In this document: positions 29,271 through 40,891 of the stretch, in pieces
Position numbering within the stretch: the first letter of the stretch is position 1
How the letters are laid out: each line of letters opens with the position of its first letter
DNA from: Morganella psychrotolerans
Lineage (GTDB): Bacteria; Pseudomonadota; Gammaproteobacteria; Enterobacterales; Enterobacteriaceae
Assembly: GCF_001676055.1 (NCBI RefSeq)
Contig: NZ_LZEX01000045.1
Location: 62,001-126,000 of the forward strand
DNA: 64,000 bases
Direction: 5' to 3'
Notes under the pieces: model-generated
Seen by the model: only the letters and a program-made list of their open reading frames with translations
Databases searched by the model: none
What the model was told of the DNA's origin: nothing
Position numbers and translations under genes: made by a program

Positions 29271-31724
29271 ATGTATTTAAAAAAAAACTCATCTTATATT
29301 TATGATTGTGTCTGGTATATATTCCGTCAGCACATTCAGTAAACCGTATTTTAACCCGGCGGCTTTGGGCATCGGCAGCACGGATTCTGCAATCGATATT
29401 GTACAGTTTCAGCAATTGAGTGAACGGCAGTTCCAGACTGAAGGCCGTTATTTTGTCTCTGTGTCTGTTAATCAACAGGTACAATCCGGACAGTGGATTG
29501 AGTTTCGTTACCATCCTGTCCGAAAACAGCTGTTACCCTTGGTTTCCCGCAAGCAGTGGCTTATGTGGGGACTACGCTCTGATGCGGGTGCTGAATTTGA
29601 ACGTGTGGATGACCAGGTTCAGATTGACGATATCACGCGGTTAGTCAGTGCGGTGAATGTTACATTTGATGCCGCACAGCAGTCACTGGATATTATTATT
29701 CCGCAGCGTTTTTTTGTGCCGGCCGACCAGCGGAGCGGGGATATGTCGCAGTGGGATCACGGTATAACCGCATTTTTACTCGACTATGATTACCGCATAT
29801 TTCATACACGTGACCGTCACTATTATGATACCCGGCACTCTTTATCACTGCGCAGTGGTTTCAATTATGGTGCATGGCGCTTCAGACATCAGGGATACCT
29901 GGATAAAACGAAGGAAAAGTTTTCATGGCAGTCACAGCGGAGTTGGCTGTATCGCCCGGTTGCACCGCTGAAGAGTGAATTGCAACTGGGTGAATTGTTC
30001 AGCAGTGATCCTATATTTGACAGCCGTGCTTACACCGGCGTCCATCTTATCAGCCGTGAAGAAATGTTTGCGCAGAATCAGCAGGGTTATGCACCTGTTA
30101 TCAGAGGAATTACGGCACACAGTGCACAACTGACGATAAAACAGCAGGGAATGATATTGCGTCAGATGTCATTACCCGGTGGCGAGTTTGAGATTAATGA
30201 CCTTCATAATGGTCTTCAGGGTTCAGATCTTGAGGTTCTGATTGAAGAGGCGAACGGCACTGTTCAGCACTACTTTCAACCCGGCGCTTATGTCCCGGTC
30301 ATGCTGCGTGAAGGGCGGACAAAATACAGCCTGGATGCAGGGAAACGCACCGGACAGAAGAATGAACACAGTACCTGGTTTATGCAGGGAACGGCTGCAT
30401 ACGGTATCAATTCCTCCTGACGCTGTACGGAGGTGGATATACGGCACACCGGGCAATAAGCGGCGGAATGGGGGCAGGTGTTAATATGGGGGCTGCGGGC
30501 GGGATTTCACTGGACTGGCTGACACATCAGGCAAACAGGCTTCGTTATCAGCGCTATCGTATTAATTATCAGAAAATTATCCCACCGACAGGGTCTTCCT
30601 TTTATCTGAGGGCGGGCGAAACCATTCATGGTTCAGATAATACCGGACAGGAATATAGTCCTATATCTGCCGGACGGCGGTGGTCGGGTCAGTTTCAACA
30701 GTCCCTGGCGGGATGGGGAAGTCTGTCTCTCAGCTATCGTTACAGTGAACGGACGCCACACCAGCGCCACCGCCGCGTGAATCACCGCCAATCTGACAAA
30801 GTATGGGATGCGGGCTATCACGGCAGTATGCATTATATCAATTACGGTGTGAACTATCAGTATCGCAGCAGCGGGGCTTATCAGCACGCAGATAACCGGA
30901 TATCTGTCTCATTTTCGGTTCCGCTGGAATTCGGCACACAGCAGCTGCGAAGCCATTTTTATTACTATCATCAGGCCGCCGGTTCCGGGACTCAAACCTC
31001 GGTAAGTGGTACTGCTGGTGATTATTATCGCCTGAACTATACATTACATCATGGCTATCAGCATAAAATGGGTACTCACCAGCGTGGAGGCGAAATCTAT
31101 TCGCGTTATGGCAAAGCGGATTTACAAGCTGGTTTCAGTTCTGACGGAAACCGTAATGTCTGGAATGGCGGTTTACAGGGAAGTGCGGTTATTCATCGTA
31201 ACGGGGTAACTCTGTCACGTCCGCTGGGGGAAAGCAATGCGCTGGTGGATATGAACGGAGTTGAAAATATCCGCCTTATGAACTCCAATGCGGCTGCCAC
31301 GGATAGCCGCGGGTTCAGCATTATTCCGCAACTGAGTAATTATAATCATAATACTGTTTACATCGATCCGGAAACATTACCTGCTAATGCCGATATAGCC
31401 GACCCGGTTCAGATAGTTATTCCGTCAAAAGGTGCGCTGGTTGCGGTCCGGTTTGATGTTCAGGAAGGGCACCGTGTCATTTATGTCCTGAAAACAGTGA
31501 CCGGCAGTGTTCCGTTCGGTGCTTTTGTGCAGGTAAAAAGAGACGATGGCAGTACGGTAAGCGGGATTGTTGGTGATGATGGGGAAGTGTATCTGAGCGG
31601 TTTACCTGACAGCGGATTATTACAGGCGAAATGGGGCAATAGTCCCGTGCAGCAGTGTGGCTCAAAAATTGCTGTTCCCCCTGAAAATCAGGGGCTGGTA
31701 ACAATGACACTACAGTGTCAATGA
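29271..31724 (+). pseudogene. Outer-membrane fimbrial usher, broken by two frameshifts
   Basis: Three frames make up one PapC-type usher of about 817 residues. The ATG at 29271 begins MYLKK and then leaves frame inside a run of nine A (29279-29287); with eight A it would continue as a proper signal peptide, IVSGIYSVSTFS, before YFNPAALGIG. The main frame covers the N-terminal domain and start of the barrel (29302-30420) and ends in NSS-stop. One base missing near 30412-30417 restores LTLYGGGYTAHRA and the rest of the barrel, plug and C-terminal domains to 31724. No other damage is seen, so decay is recent, phase-variable or a sequencing artefact. Confidence 0.88.
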
Positions 31725-31734
31725 GGGTAACTGA

Positions 31735-32756
31735 ATGATTTATGACATTATATATGTAGGAAGAATGGGTATTGTCTGTGTGTTGCTGAGTATCTGTCCC
31801 GCATATGCAAAAGCCGCCTGTACCACGCCGGAGCCTGACATTATGCTGACCCCGGATATACATCTTGCTGAAATCAGTGAACAGTTACCGTTAATGGCGC
31901 CGATAGCCGGTCCTTTTTATTCGGGAGTGGCACAGGGCTACCACTGTATTTTTGCCGAAGACACCACAGTCTCGTTTGGTATCGCTGCATTTGGTGAAAA
32001 AATCGGCACAACGTCGGAAGGGCATTCGGTTTTTATCTGTCGGAAGGGGTTGGTTATAGTCTGGGGGGCAAAATTGACTATCCCGGCTGTCCGACAGATA
32101 CGTTTTATATTGACGGTAGCAATAGTCAGGGGACTGATATAGATAAAATTATCTGCCGCGATCGTCGTGTAAAAGGTGAACTTCATTACCGGGGGCGCGT
32201 GGCAGTGATATTGCACAAAACAGGCGCTATTCCCGGGAACAAAATACCAGCGGCACAAGTGGCAAAGTTTACCATGATGAAAGATAACACATGGTATTCG
32301 GCAATAAGAGAGCCCTATGTCCATTTTTCCGGTTTTAGTATCCGTCAGCAGGCCTGTGATATTACCGCTCCCAATGAAATTGATCTGGGGCGTGTATCAC
32401 GGACTGATTTTCGCAGGAAAGGATCCGTTGCCACAGGCAGTGTGCAGGAATTCATTATCGGATTACGGTGCAGCCAACTGAATGGTGCAGAGATCAAGTT
32501 GAGTGGTATACATTTTAATGCAGGAAATATGGCCGGTACGCTGAAACTTAGCCGGGGTAAAAACGGAGCAAAAGGTATTGGTATCCGGATAACCAGGCAG
32601 GGGGTGCCGGTGACGTTTAATCAGTGGATGTCTTTTGACCGCATAGCCGCGCGGAATGCAGAAATTCGTTTGCAGGCAGCATTGATACAGACACGGGATA
32701 TCATTGAGCCCGGTACGGCAGAGGCGGTACTTGATTATACTATCCGCTATCTGTAA
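31735..32756 (+). pseudogene. Fimbrial tip adhesin, frameshifted
   Basis: A two-domain adhesin of about 340 residues if one base is restored. The first frame (31735 to about 32034) has a signal peptide ending AYAKA and an N-terminal lectin-like domain (FYSGVAQGYHCIF). The correct frame then moves at a run of five T (32030-32034); with six T it reads SVFYLSEGVGYSLGGKIDYPGCP and on to the pilin domain, ending DYTIRYL. Left uncorrected, the first frame stops at 32142. SD GAGGGT overlaps the usher stop. The ligand cannot be predicted. Confidence 0.82.
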
Positions 32757-32780
32757 TATTTTTTTCGCTGTTGGTAATAA

Positions 32781-32806
32781 AAAACGCCACGAAATCGTGG
32801 CGTTTT
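32781..32806. terminator. Bidirectional terminator between fimbrial operon and roxA
   Basis: A perfect 12-base stem, AAAACGCCACGA (32781-32792) with TCGTGGCGTTTT (32795-32806), and T/A flanks on both sides; it serves two convergent genes. Confidence 0.85.
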
Positions 32807-32830
32807 ACAGTTAATCAATCATGTGAATGA

Positions 32831-33952
32831 TTAATCATCAAAATACCAGTAGCCGCTATTAACCAGTGCAGTCAGTAATATAATAAACTGCGGATCACTG
32901 AAGGCATCGCCCAGCATATCTGCGGTGACTTCATCATATTGGCAGAGCACATCTGCGGCTTCAATATGCGGGGTTTTCAGCTCTTCGCCGTTGACAAAAC
33001 AGGTGTCACCGACGCGCAGAACCCGCAGACCGTTAAGGCGGAATAATGATTCGCCCTGAGCCATCAACGCCTGAATATCATCAGGGCTGTACGCCGGTTC
33101 CGGTTGCGCCAGATCTAATTCATGACGGGACTGAGAAATATATTCCCCGAACCACTGACGGAACACCGCGGGCTGATCCAGCAAATCCTGCATCATGCGA
33201 TGGAGCTTGGTTAACTCACCCTGCTGGATAAGCGCCGGATTGTCACGGAAGGAGAGATCCGGATCACTGTAGCGATAGCTGCCCATATCGTTTGCAATCA
33301 CATAATCGGCAAAGCCACTGAGTAATTCACGGGCATTCGGCGCGCGGAAGCCGACAGAGTAGTTCAGTGACTCCTCAATCGCATAGCCCTCATGCGGGAA
33401 TCCCGGCGGAATATAAAGAATATCTCCCGGCACCATTTCATCATCAATAATGGCATCGAACGGGGCAACCTGAAGTAGATCCGGGTGCGGACAGTGTTGT
33501 TTCATCGGGATTTTTTCCCCGACACGCCAGTGGCGGCGTCCCTGACCCTGAATAATAAAGACATCATACTGATCCAGGTGGGGGCCCACACCGCCGCCCG
33601 GTACAGAATAAGAGATCATCAGGTCGTCGATACGCCAGTCAGACAGGCAGCGGAACGGTTTCATTAAGGCGGCGGACGGAAAATGCCAGTGATCGACTGC
33701 CTGTACCAGGATTGACCAGTCTTTTTCACCTAAATCGTCAAACTCCTGAAACGGGCCGTGGCGCACATCCCATTTACCATTGAAGCGGGTAACCATGCGG
33801 CTGCTGACATCATCTTCCATCGCGAGTCCCGCCAGTTCATCCGGCGAAATCGTATCACGGAAGTTGCGAAAGCCACCTTTGATCAGTAAAGGGCGTTTTT
33901 GCCAGTGGCTTTCCATAAAGGACTGCCAATCCAAATTCAGTTCATAATCCAT
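32831..33952 (-). CDS. roxA: 50S ribosomal protein L16 arginine hydroxylase
   Basis: A 373-residue JmjC-type 2-oxoglutarate/iron oxygenase (YcfD/RoxA), the same length as in E. coli. It hydroxylates Arg81 of L16. The iron ligands HxD are in VGPHLDQYDVF and the distal His in PPGFPHEGYA. It lies between the fimbrial island and phoQ; in E. coli it is between pepT and phoQ, so the island was inserted at its 3' side. Confidence 0.94.
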   Translation of the reverse strand: MDYELNLDWQSFMESHWQKRPLLIKGGFRNFRDTISPDELAGLAMEDDVSSRMVTRFNGKWDVRHGPFQEFDDLGEKDWSILVQAVDHWHFPSAALMKPFRCLSDWRIDDLMISYSVPGGGVGPHLDQYDVFIIQGQGRRHWRVGEKIPMKQHCPHPDLLQVAPFDAIIDDEMVPGDILYIPPGFPHEGYAIEESLNYSVGFRAPNARELLSGFADYVIANDMGSYRYSDPDLSFRDNPALIQQGELTKLHRMMQDLLDQPAVFRQWFGEYISQSRHELDLAQPEPAYSPDDIQALMAQGESLFRLNGLRVLRVGDTCFVNGEELKTPHIEAADVLCQYDEVTADMLGDAFSDPQFIILLTALVNSGYWYFDD

Positions 33953-34036
33953 AGTTACGCCCTCAATGAGAAAAAAGAAAAACTATATGATCAGTATGTT
34001 GCATAACTATAGTGAAAGAAAGCATAAAAACCGGGG

Positions 34037-35503
34037 TCAGTCGTCACTCTCATCATGTGCCTGACGGCGGAATGTGATAGTAATGCGCGCACCACCCAGC
34101 GGGCTGTCGGTTACAACGGCTCCGCCGTCATACTGCTCCAGAATATCTGTCACGATAGCAAGCCCCAGTCCCTGTCCCGGGCGCAGGGTATCTGCCCGCT
34201 GCCCCCGGCGGAAAATCAGCTCCCGCTTATCTTCCGGCACACCCAAACCATCATCATCGACAATCAGGATCACGGCATCATGATGCCACTGGGCGGTCAC
34301 TTCCACAAATTCAAGGCAATATTTGCAGGCATTTTCCATAATATTGCCCATCACTTCCATAAAATCATTTTTCTGACCAAGCCAGGTGATATCCGGCGGA
34401 ATATCAACAGTAATATCAACGCCTTTGCGCTGATAAACTTTGGATAAGGCACTGGCCAGACTGTCGATCAGGGCAGGGACTGAGGATATTTCACGCATCA
34501 GCAATGTGTTGTCGCCGCCGATATTGGCACGATGCAGATAATAGCCGACCTGTTGTGAAATCCGCCCGATCTGCTCAAGCATAATCGGTTCAGCGGTATC
34601 AATTGTCATATCTTTTCCGCTGCGCAGGGAGCGCAGTGTGCTCTGCAATACCGCCAGCGGGGTTTTCAGGCTGTGCGTCAGATCGGACAATGTCCGCTGA
34701 TAGCGCGTATAGCGCTCGCGCTCATTGTGCAGCAGCAGATTCAGGTTGCGCACCAATCCGCGCAGCTCGGTGGGCGGCTGTTCATCCAAATCGTCCCGTT
34801 CGCCTTTTTCCAGTGCGCTTATCTGCCCGCTGAGAGCATTAATCGGCCGCAGACTCCAGTGTGCCGCCAGCCAGATAAGCGGGGTGAGCAAAAAGAGATT
34901 AGCGAGAACCACATACCCGAACCATTCCCAGACCTGGAATGTTTTCTGCAAATCCTGCGGAATGGTATCCACGACCACGATGGTCAGCGGCGGCAGATTA
35001 TTGGTTTCGCCGTAGCGGCTGACAGAGACGGAGTGGATCATGCGCCCGTCATTATCTTCATCCAGGTCATTGATGCGGATATCGGCTGTGGAAAACAGCG
35101 GGGTATTGGCCAAAATCGCTTTGGTGGCTTCAAGAGAGGTATTCAGATCATACAGACCCTCTTTGGTCAGCCATTTGGGCGGGATAGCTTTTTCAAGGGC
35201 ATCAATCTGATGCTGACGCCAGAGCAGGTTCTGGTTTTTATCATAAATCAGCACAACAGAAGGGGAATTAAGGGTGAAATTCGGCGGAAAGCGGATATTG
35301 AGTTTTCCGTCTTCCCACTGAGACAGGCTGTAGAACAGATTGCTCTGGCTGCGCAGCATGGTATAGGTGGTTTTATCAAAACTGACCAGATAACCGACAA
35401 TGGCAACCGCCCCGTAAGACAGGGTCATTGCCAGGATCACAGCAAAAGTTGCCAGTAAAAACCGGGTTCGCAGCGAGAACGGACTTTTGGTTCGCATTGT
35501 CAT
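34037..35503 (-). CDS. phoQ: Sensor histidine kinase PhoQ
   Basis: A 488-residue membrane sensor (486 in E. coli) of low Mg2+, acid and cationic peptides. Two membrane helices flank a periplasmic domain with an acidic patch (DLDEDNDGRM) corresponding to the metal-binding EDDDD region. Then a HAMP segment, the phospho-accepting His in SDLTHSLKTPLAVL, the N-box NIMENACKYC and G-boxes DDDGLGVPE and GQGLGLAIV. It is 23 bases downstream of phoP. Confidence 0.96.
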   Translation of the reverse strand: MTMRTKSPFSLRTRFLLATFAVILAMTLSYGAVAIVGYLVSFDKTTYTMLRSQSNLFYSLSQWEDGKLNIRFPPNFTLNSPSVVLIYDKNQNLLWRQHQIDALEKAIPPKWLTKEGLYDLNTSLEATKAILANTPLFSTADIRINDLDEDNDGRMIHSVSVSRYGETNNLPPLTIVVVDTIPQDLQKTFQVWEWFGYVVLANLFLLTPLIWLAAHWSLRPINALSGQISALEKGERDDLDEQPPTELRGLVRNLNLLLHNERERYTRYQRTLSDLTHSLKTPLAVLQSTLRSLRSGKDMTIDTAEPIMLEQIGRISQQVGYYLHRANIGGDNTLLMREISSVPALIDSLASALSKVYQRKGVDITVDIPPDITWLGQKNDFMEVMGNIMENACKYCLEFVEVTAQWHHDAVILIVDDDGLGVPEDKRELIFRRGQRADTLRPGQGLGLAIVTDILEQYDGGAVVTDSPLGGARITITFRRQAHDESDD

Positions 35504-35526
35504 GCGAATTACCTCAGTGGCGTAAT

Positions 35527-36201
35527 TCAGGATTTGGCGTCGAAACGATAACCCTGACCACGGACAGTGACGATGGCATCCACATCAGTGAAGACCAGGA
35601 TTTTTTTGCGAAGCCGTCCCATCAGCACATCAATAGTGTGGCTTTCACGCAATTCCGCATCCGGGTAGAGTTGGCGCATCAGGGAATCTTTACTGACCAC
35701 TTTACCATTATCACGCATCAGTGTTTCAATAATCGTGTATTCAAACGCAGTCAGTTTAACGGTATTGTCACCGACCAGAAACTCTTTACGGGAGAGATCG
35801 ATAATAAAGATACCCAGTTCCAGCTTCTGTGAGGCCAGCCCGCTGTTACGGCGCATTAATGCCTGCATCCGTGCAACGATCTCTTCAAGCTGGAAGGGCT
35901 TTGTCACGTAATCATCAGCACCGGCATTGAGGGCGGCAACTTTCTCCTGCCAGCTTTCGCGGGCGGTGAGCACCATAATCGGGATTTTTACCTGCTGCTG
36001 ACGCCAGCGGGCGATCATGGTCATACCATCTTCACCGGGCAGCCCGAGATCAACTACCGCAATATCAGGCTGACTTTCCTGAAGGAAATAATCCGCTTCT
36101 TTTGAATCTTCCGCAGCGTCCACCTGATGCCCGAGTTCACGGATCTGAACCATCAGGTGATGACGAAGTAAGTTGTTATCTTCAACAATAAGTACGCGCA
36201 T
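35527..36201 (-). CDS. phoP: Response regulator PhoP
   Basis: A 224-residue OmpR-class regulator (223 in E. coli). The receiver has Asp51 in [12 protein letters not shown], and the winged-helix domain ends VRGQGYRFD. It controls Mg2+ transport, lipid A modification and virulence. The ATG at 36201 gives MRVLIVEDN; the longer in-frame extension is leader. I could not find a clear PhoP box (two GTTTA five bases apart) in the 177 bases upstream. Confidence 0.96.
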   Translation of the reverse strand: MRVLIVEDNNLLRHHLMVQIRELGHQVDAAEDSKEADYFLQESQPDIAVVDLGLPGEDGMTMIARWRQQQVKIPIMVLTARESWQEKVAALNAGADDYVTKPFQLEEIVARMQALMRRNSGLASQKLELGIFIIDLSRKEFLVGDNTVKLTAFEYTIIETLMRDNGKVVSKDSLMRQLYPDAELRESHTIDVLMGRLRKKILVFTDVDAIVTVRGQGYRFDAKS

Positions 36202-36318
36202 ACACAATTCCTTACAAATACAGATATTCCGATAGGAAACTGACGTGAATTGTAACAGTTTACCTGAATGAAGTGGAATATGTACGCCAAATAATACGCG
36301 GGATATGCGATTAATCAT

Positions 36319-36348
36319 AAAAAAAGAGGCAGATATTCTCCGCCTCTT
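36319..36348 (-). terminator. Rho-independent terminator after purB
   Basis: AAGAGGC (36324-36330) and GCCTCTT (36342-36348), followed on the minus strand by T residues. It separates purB from phoP. Confidence 0.8.
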
Positions 36349-36378
36349 GTGTGATTTAATTAGCTGTTAGTTAACTAA

Positions 36379-37767
<1,389 letters not shown>

Positions 37768-38397
37768 TTAGTGTTGAGCGAGAATTTTTTTAGCCGTGTC
37801 CACGAGACGTGAACGGGAAAACAGCAGCTGTAAGCGGTTTCCGCCTGTCTGACGCCAGAGTACCGCGCTGCGGATCCCGCTCAGTAACAGTGAGCGGACT
37901 TTGGCCTGAACCAGGGTATTGCGCAGGATTTCCGGCGAGCCGGTAACCTGAATGCGGGGGCCCAGCGGGCTGATGTTATCCACATAAATACCGGCAATGG
38001 TGTTCAGCATGGCTTCCTGCGACAGCCCGAAATGGTCGCGCTGGTGTTCAAGGTTATCAATACGTTTACCCAGGTCATTCATGGCCCCGGGGGTTTTATA
38101 CAGGCGGCGCTCGAGCAGCATAATCCCCAGCATATAGCGGGTTATCTCTGTATTTATGCCCTGTGTGCCGGTCATGTTGAACATTCCGGCAAAGGCCTCA
38201 AGACCAATGCGCAGGTTTTGGGGATTGTTACCGTAAACATCCGCTACGGATGACGGATTATTATTGATGATGCTTTGGATCATCACATCAACGGCATCAT
38301 TATCTGCCTGACCTTCATGCGCCAGTTGCTGAACCAGACGTGCGGCCTGGCAGATACCCGCCAGAGCGAGGGTAATGTCATCGTAATTTTTAGCCAC
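37768..38397 (-). CDS. hflD: HflD, lysogeny regulator homolog
   Basis: A 209-residue HflD/UPF0274 protein (213 in E. coli), a mostly helical, membrane-associated cytoplasmic protein that in E. coli restrains phage lambda CII. The N-terminus NYDDITLALAGICQAARLVQQLAHEG is characteristic. It is sandwiched between mnmA (2 bases) and purB. Confidence 0.94.
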   Translation of the reverse strand: MAKNYDDITLALAGICQAARLVQQLAHEGQADNDAVDVMIQSIINNNPSSVADVYGNNPQNLRIGLEAFAGMFNMTGTQGINTEITRYMLGIMLLERRLYKTPGAMNDLGKRIDNLEHQRDHFGLSQEAMLNTIAGIYVDNISPLGPRIQVTGSPEILRNTLVQAKVRSLLLSGIRSAVLWRQTGGNRLQLLFSRSRLVDTAKKILAQH

Positions 38398-38399
38398 AG

Positions 38400-39503
38400 T
38401 TACTCCGTAATTCGCGCTTCAATGATCCCGCCGCCCAGGCAGACTTCATCCTGATAGAAAACAGCAGACTGACCCGGTGTGACTGCCGCGACCGGGGTAT
38501 CAAACCGGACACTGATTTTATCTTCACCGAGCGGGGTAACAGTACAGGGAATATCTTCCTGGCGGTACCGTGTTTTGACAACGCAGCGCACAGGTTGCGT
38601 CAGCGGCTCCCGTGACACCCAATCCAGCTGTTGTGCAATCAGCCCGACAGACATCAGACGCGGGTGTTCATGGCCCTGGGCAACAATCAGTAAATTGTTT
38701 TCAACATCTTTATCAACGACATACCAGGGTTCTTCTGATCCGTCACGCGTACCGCCGATACGTAACCCTTTACGCTGTCCGAGCGTGTGGTACATCAGTC
38801 CGTCATGCTGACCGATTTCCTGACCGTCCACTGTCATAATCGGGCCGGGTTTTGCCGGTAAATAACGGGCGAGAAAATCACGGAATTTGCGCTCTCCGAT
38901 AAAACAGATGCCGGTAGAGTCTTTTTTCTTTGCCGTGATAAGATCTAATTCTTCCGCAATACGGCGGACTTCCGGTTTTTCCAGCTCACCGACCGGGAAC
39001 AGGCTTTGCGCCACCTGGTCATGACTTAATGTATAAAGGAAATAGCTTTGATCTTTGTTGCCGTCCAGACCGCGTAATAACTGCGTTGTGCCGTTAATAT
39101 CACGACGGCGGACATAGTGACCGGTAGCGATATAGTCAGCACCGAGATCTTCTGCGGCATATTCCAGGAATGCTTTGAATTTAATCTCTTTATTACAGAG
39201 AATATCCGGGTTTGGTGTGCGTCCGGCTTTATACTCTTCCAGGAAAAGCTCAAATACATTATCCCAGTATTCTGCGGCAAAATTGACGGTCAGAAGCTCA
39301 ATACCCAGCTTATCACACACCGCCTGCGCATCGGCAAGGTCAGCGGCGGCTGAGCAGTATTCTGTATCATCATCCTCTTCCCAGTTCTTCATAAACAGCC
39401 CGGTCACCTGATATCCCTGCTGTTGCAGTAAATACGCTGAGACGGAGGAATCCACACCACCGGACATACCGACGATGACTTTTTTCTGGCTGTTATCTGA
39501 CAT
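38400..39503 (-). CDS. mnmA: tRNA-specific 2-thiouridylase MnmA
   Basis: A 367-residue enzyme (368 in E. coli) that thiolates the wobble U34 of Lys, Glu and Gln tRNAs. The PP-loop [15 protein letters not shown] is N-terminal; the catalytic cysteines are in [12 protein letters not shown] and [12 protein letters not shown]. The ATG at 39503 is selected because [16 protein letters not shown] aligns with E. coli; an in-frame start 12 codons upstream is possible. Confidence 0.96.
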   Translation of the reverse strand: MSDNSQKKVIVGMSGGVDSSVSAYLLQQQGYQVTGLFMKNWEEDDDTEYCSAAADLADAQAVCDKLGIELLTVNFAAEYWDNVFELFLEEYKAGRTPNPDILCNKEIKFKAFLEYAAEDLGADYIATGHYVRRRDINGTTQLLRGLDGNKDQSYFLYTLSHDQVAQSLFPVGELEKPEVRRIAEELDLITAKKKDSTGICFIGERKFRDFLARYLPAKPGPIMTVDGQEIGQHDGLMYHTLGQRKGLRIGGTRDGSEEPWYVVDKDVENNLLIVAQGHEHPRLMSVGLIAQQLDWVSREPLTQPVRCVVKTRYRQEDIPCTVTPLGEDKISVRFDTPVAAVTPGQSAVFYQDEVCLGGGIIEARITE

Positions 39504-39659
39504 GAGCTGATCTCGCGACGATTGGGCTGCTCTGCCCACGCAAAAAGGCGCGGTGCAAAGATGTACCCGGGGAAAAAATTAAGCGTCATACTTTACCATG
39601 ATACGCCGGGCGGCGCATCATCAGGTCAGGACAATCTGTGTTTTTTTCACCGGGCATTT

Positions 39660-40121
39660 TTACGGATAGCTTTCGCTGATATCACCGAACGTGGCCAGCA
39701 CGGATAACGGCAGCGGCTCTGCGGCAAAGAAGGCAAACATACTCTCTTTAACCAGCGGCGAGCGCAGGATCGGGCTGTTAATAATCTCATCAGCACTGAC
39801 CCAGTGGCAGCAATCAATATCCCTGTCCTGCGGGCAGGTTTCACATTGTGTTTCCAGCGGAACACGGAACAGAAAACGGATAAACGGTGTGCCGTCCGGT
39901 GCAACCCACTGATGAATTTTCAGCAGGGCATCCGGTGTGGCGCTGATCCCGGTCTCTTCATACAGTTCGCGCTCTGCCGCCGCAATCAGGGATTCACCGG
40001 CTTCCAGATGTCCGGCGGGCTGATTCCAGGTCGGTTTACCCTTTACCGCTTCTTCCACCACCAGAAATTTATCGCCTGCGGTGACCATGCAGGCAACCGT
40101 AATATGGGGCTTAAATGTCAT
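39660..40121 (-). CDS. nudJ: Phosphatase NudJ (Nudix)
   Basis: A 153-residue Nudix hydrolase, the same length as E. coli NudJ, acting on nucleoside tri- and diphosphates and on the thiamine precursor HMP-PP. The Nudix box reads [20 protein letters not shown] followed by TGI. It overlaps the end of rluE by 11 bases, indicating co-translation. Confidence 0.94.
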   Translation of the reverse strand: MTFKPHITVACMVTAGDKFLVVEEAVKGKPTWNQPAGHLEAGESLIAAAERELYEETGISATPDALLKIHQWVAPDGTPFIRFLFRVPLETQCETCPQDRDIDCCHWVSADEIINSPILRSPLVKESMFAFFAAEPLPLSVLATFGDISESYP

Positions 40122-40752
40122 TCACACTTCTCCAGTCGCCGGGTTTGAGTGTATCAAGGGTATAATCGCCAATCTGCCAGCGGATAAGGCGCAGTGTCGG
40201 ATGCCCGATATGTGCGGTCATCCGGCGGACCTGGCGGTTACGACCCTCTTTCAGTGTCAGTTTCAGCCAGGTGACGGGGATTGATTTCCGCTCACGGATA
40301 GGCGGATTACGCGGCCATAACCAGGCGGGTTCATCTGTAATTTCTGCACCTGCCGGGAGAGTTTTCCCGTCATTAAGCGTCACGCCTTCGCGCAGTTTTT
40401 TCAGCGCAGCAGCATCCGGCACACCTTCCACCTGGACATAATAGACTTTCACCGCTTTACTATCCGGTCTTGTCAGTCCGGACTGCAATACTCCGTCGTT
40501 GGTCAGGATAAGTAACCCTTCGCTGTCACGATCCAGACGCCCTGCGGCATAAATATCCTGAATCGGAATATAATCTTTCAGTGTGCTGCGCCCGGCTTCA
40601 TCCGTAAACTGAGGTAACACATCAAAGGGTTTGTTAAACAAAACCATTTTGCGCGGACCTCGTTTACGGGCAGGTTTATTCAGCAGGCGCTGTGCCGCCG
40701 GATGTGAATGTTTTTTGTCTGTCGGGCGGGTGTTAGGTGTTTTCGCGGCCAT
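40111..40752 (-). CDS. rluE: 23S rRNA pseudouridine synthase RluE
   Basis: A 213-residue RsuA-family synthase (217 in E. coli) that forms pseudouridine 2457 of 23S rRNA. The catalytic Asp is in [19 protein letters not shown]; the [11 protein letters not shown] motif is C-terminal. No S4 domain is seen, as usual for RluE. The ATG at 40752 gives [11 protein letters not shown]. Divergent from icd. Confidence 0.94.
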   Translation of the reverse strand: MAAKTPNTRPTDKKHSHPAAQRLLNKPARKRGPRKMVLFNKPFDVLPQFTDEAGRSTLKDYIPIQDIYAAGRLDRDSEGLLILTNDGVLQSGLTRPDSKAVKVYYVQVEGVPDAAALKKLREGVTLNDGKTLPAGAEITDEPAWLWPRNPPIRERKSIPVTWLKLTLKEGRNRQVRRMTAHIGHPTLRLIRWQIGDYTLDTLKPGDWRSVNDI

Positions 40753-40833
40753 GATATCTTTTTTATAAAAAATGAGACTTACATTATAGCTTAAAACAGT
40801 TAGGATTTGCGTGATGCAATTATTCAAGTAGTA

Positions 40834-40862
40834 TTGACAGTGCTATTACAAAAAATTAACAA
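40834..40862 (+). promoter_or_regulatory. icd promoter
   Basis: TTGACA (40834-40839), a 17-base spacer, and TAACAA (40857-40862), about 30 bases before the icd start. Confidence 0.6.
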
Positions 40863-40891
40863 AACATTGCGCTTACATAAAGGAGAGGTTG

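Noticed and set aside
36202-36318. PhoP box upstream of phoP
   Set aside because: A single GTTTA near 36256 is present, but no second repeat at the required spacing.
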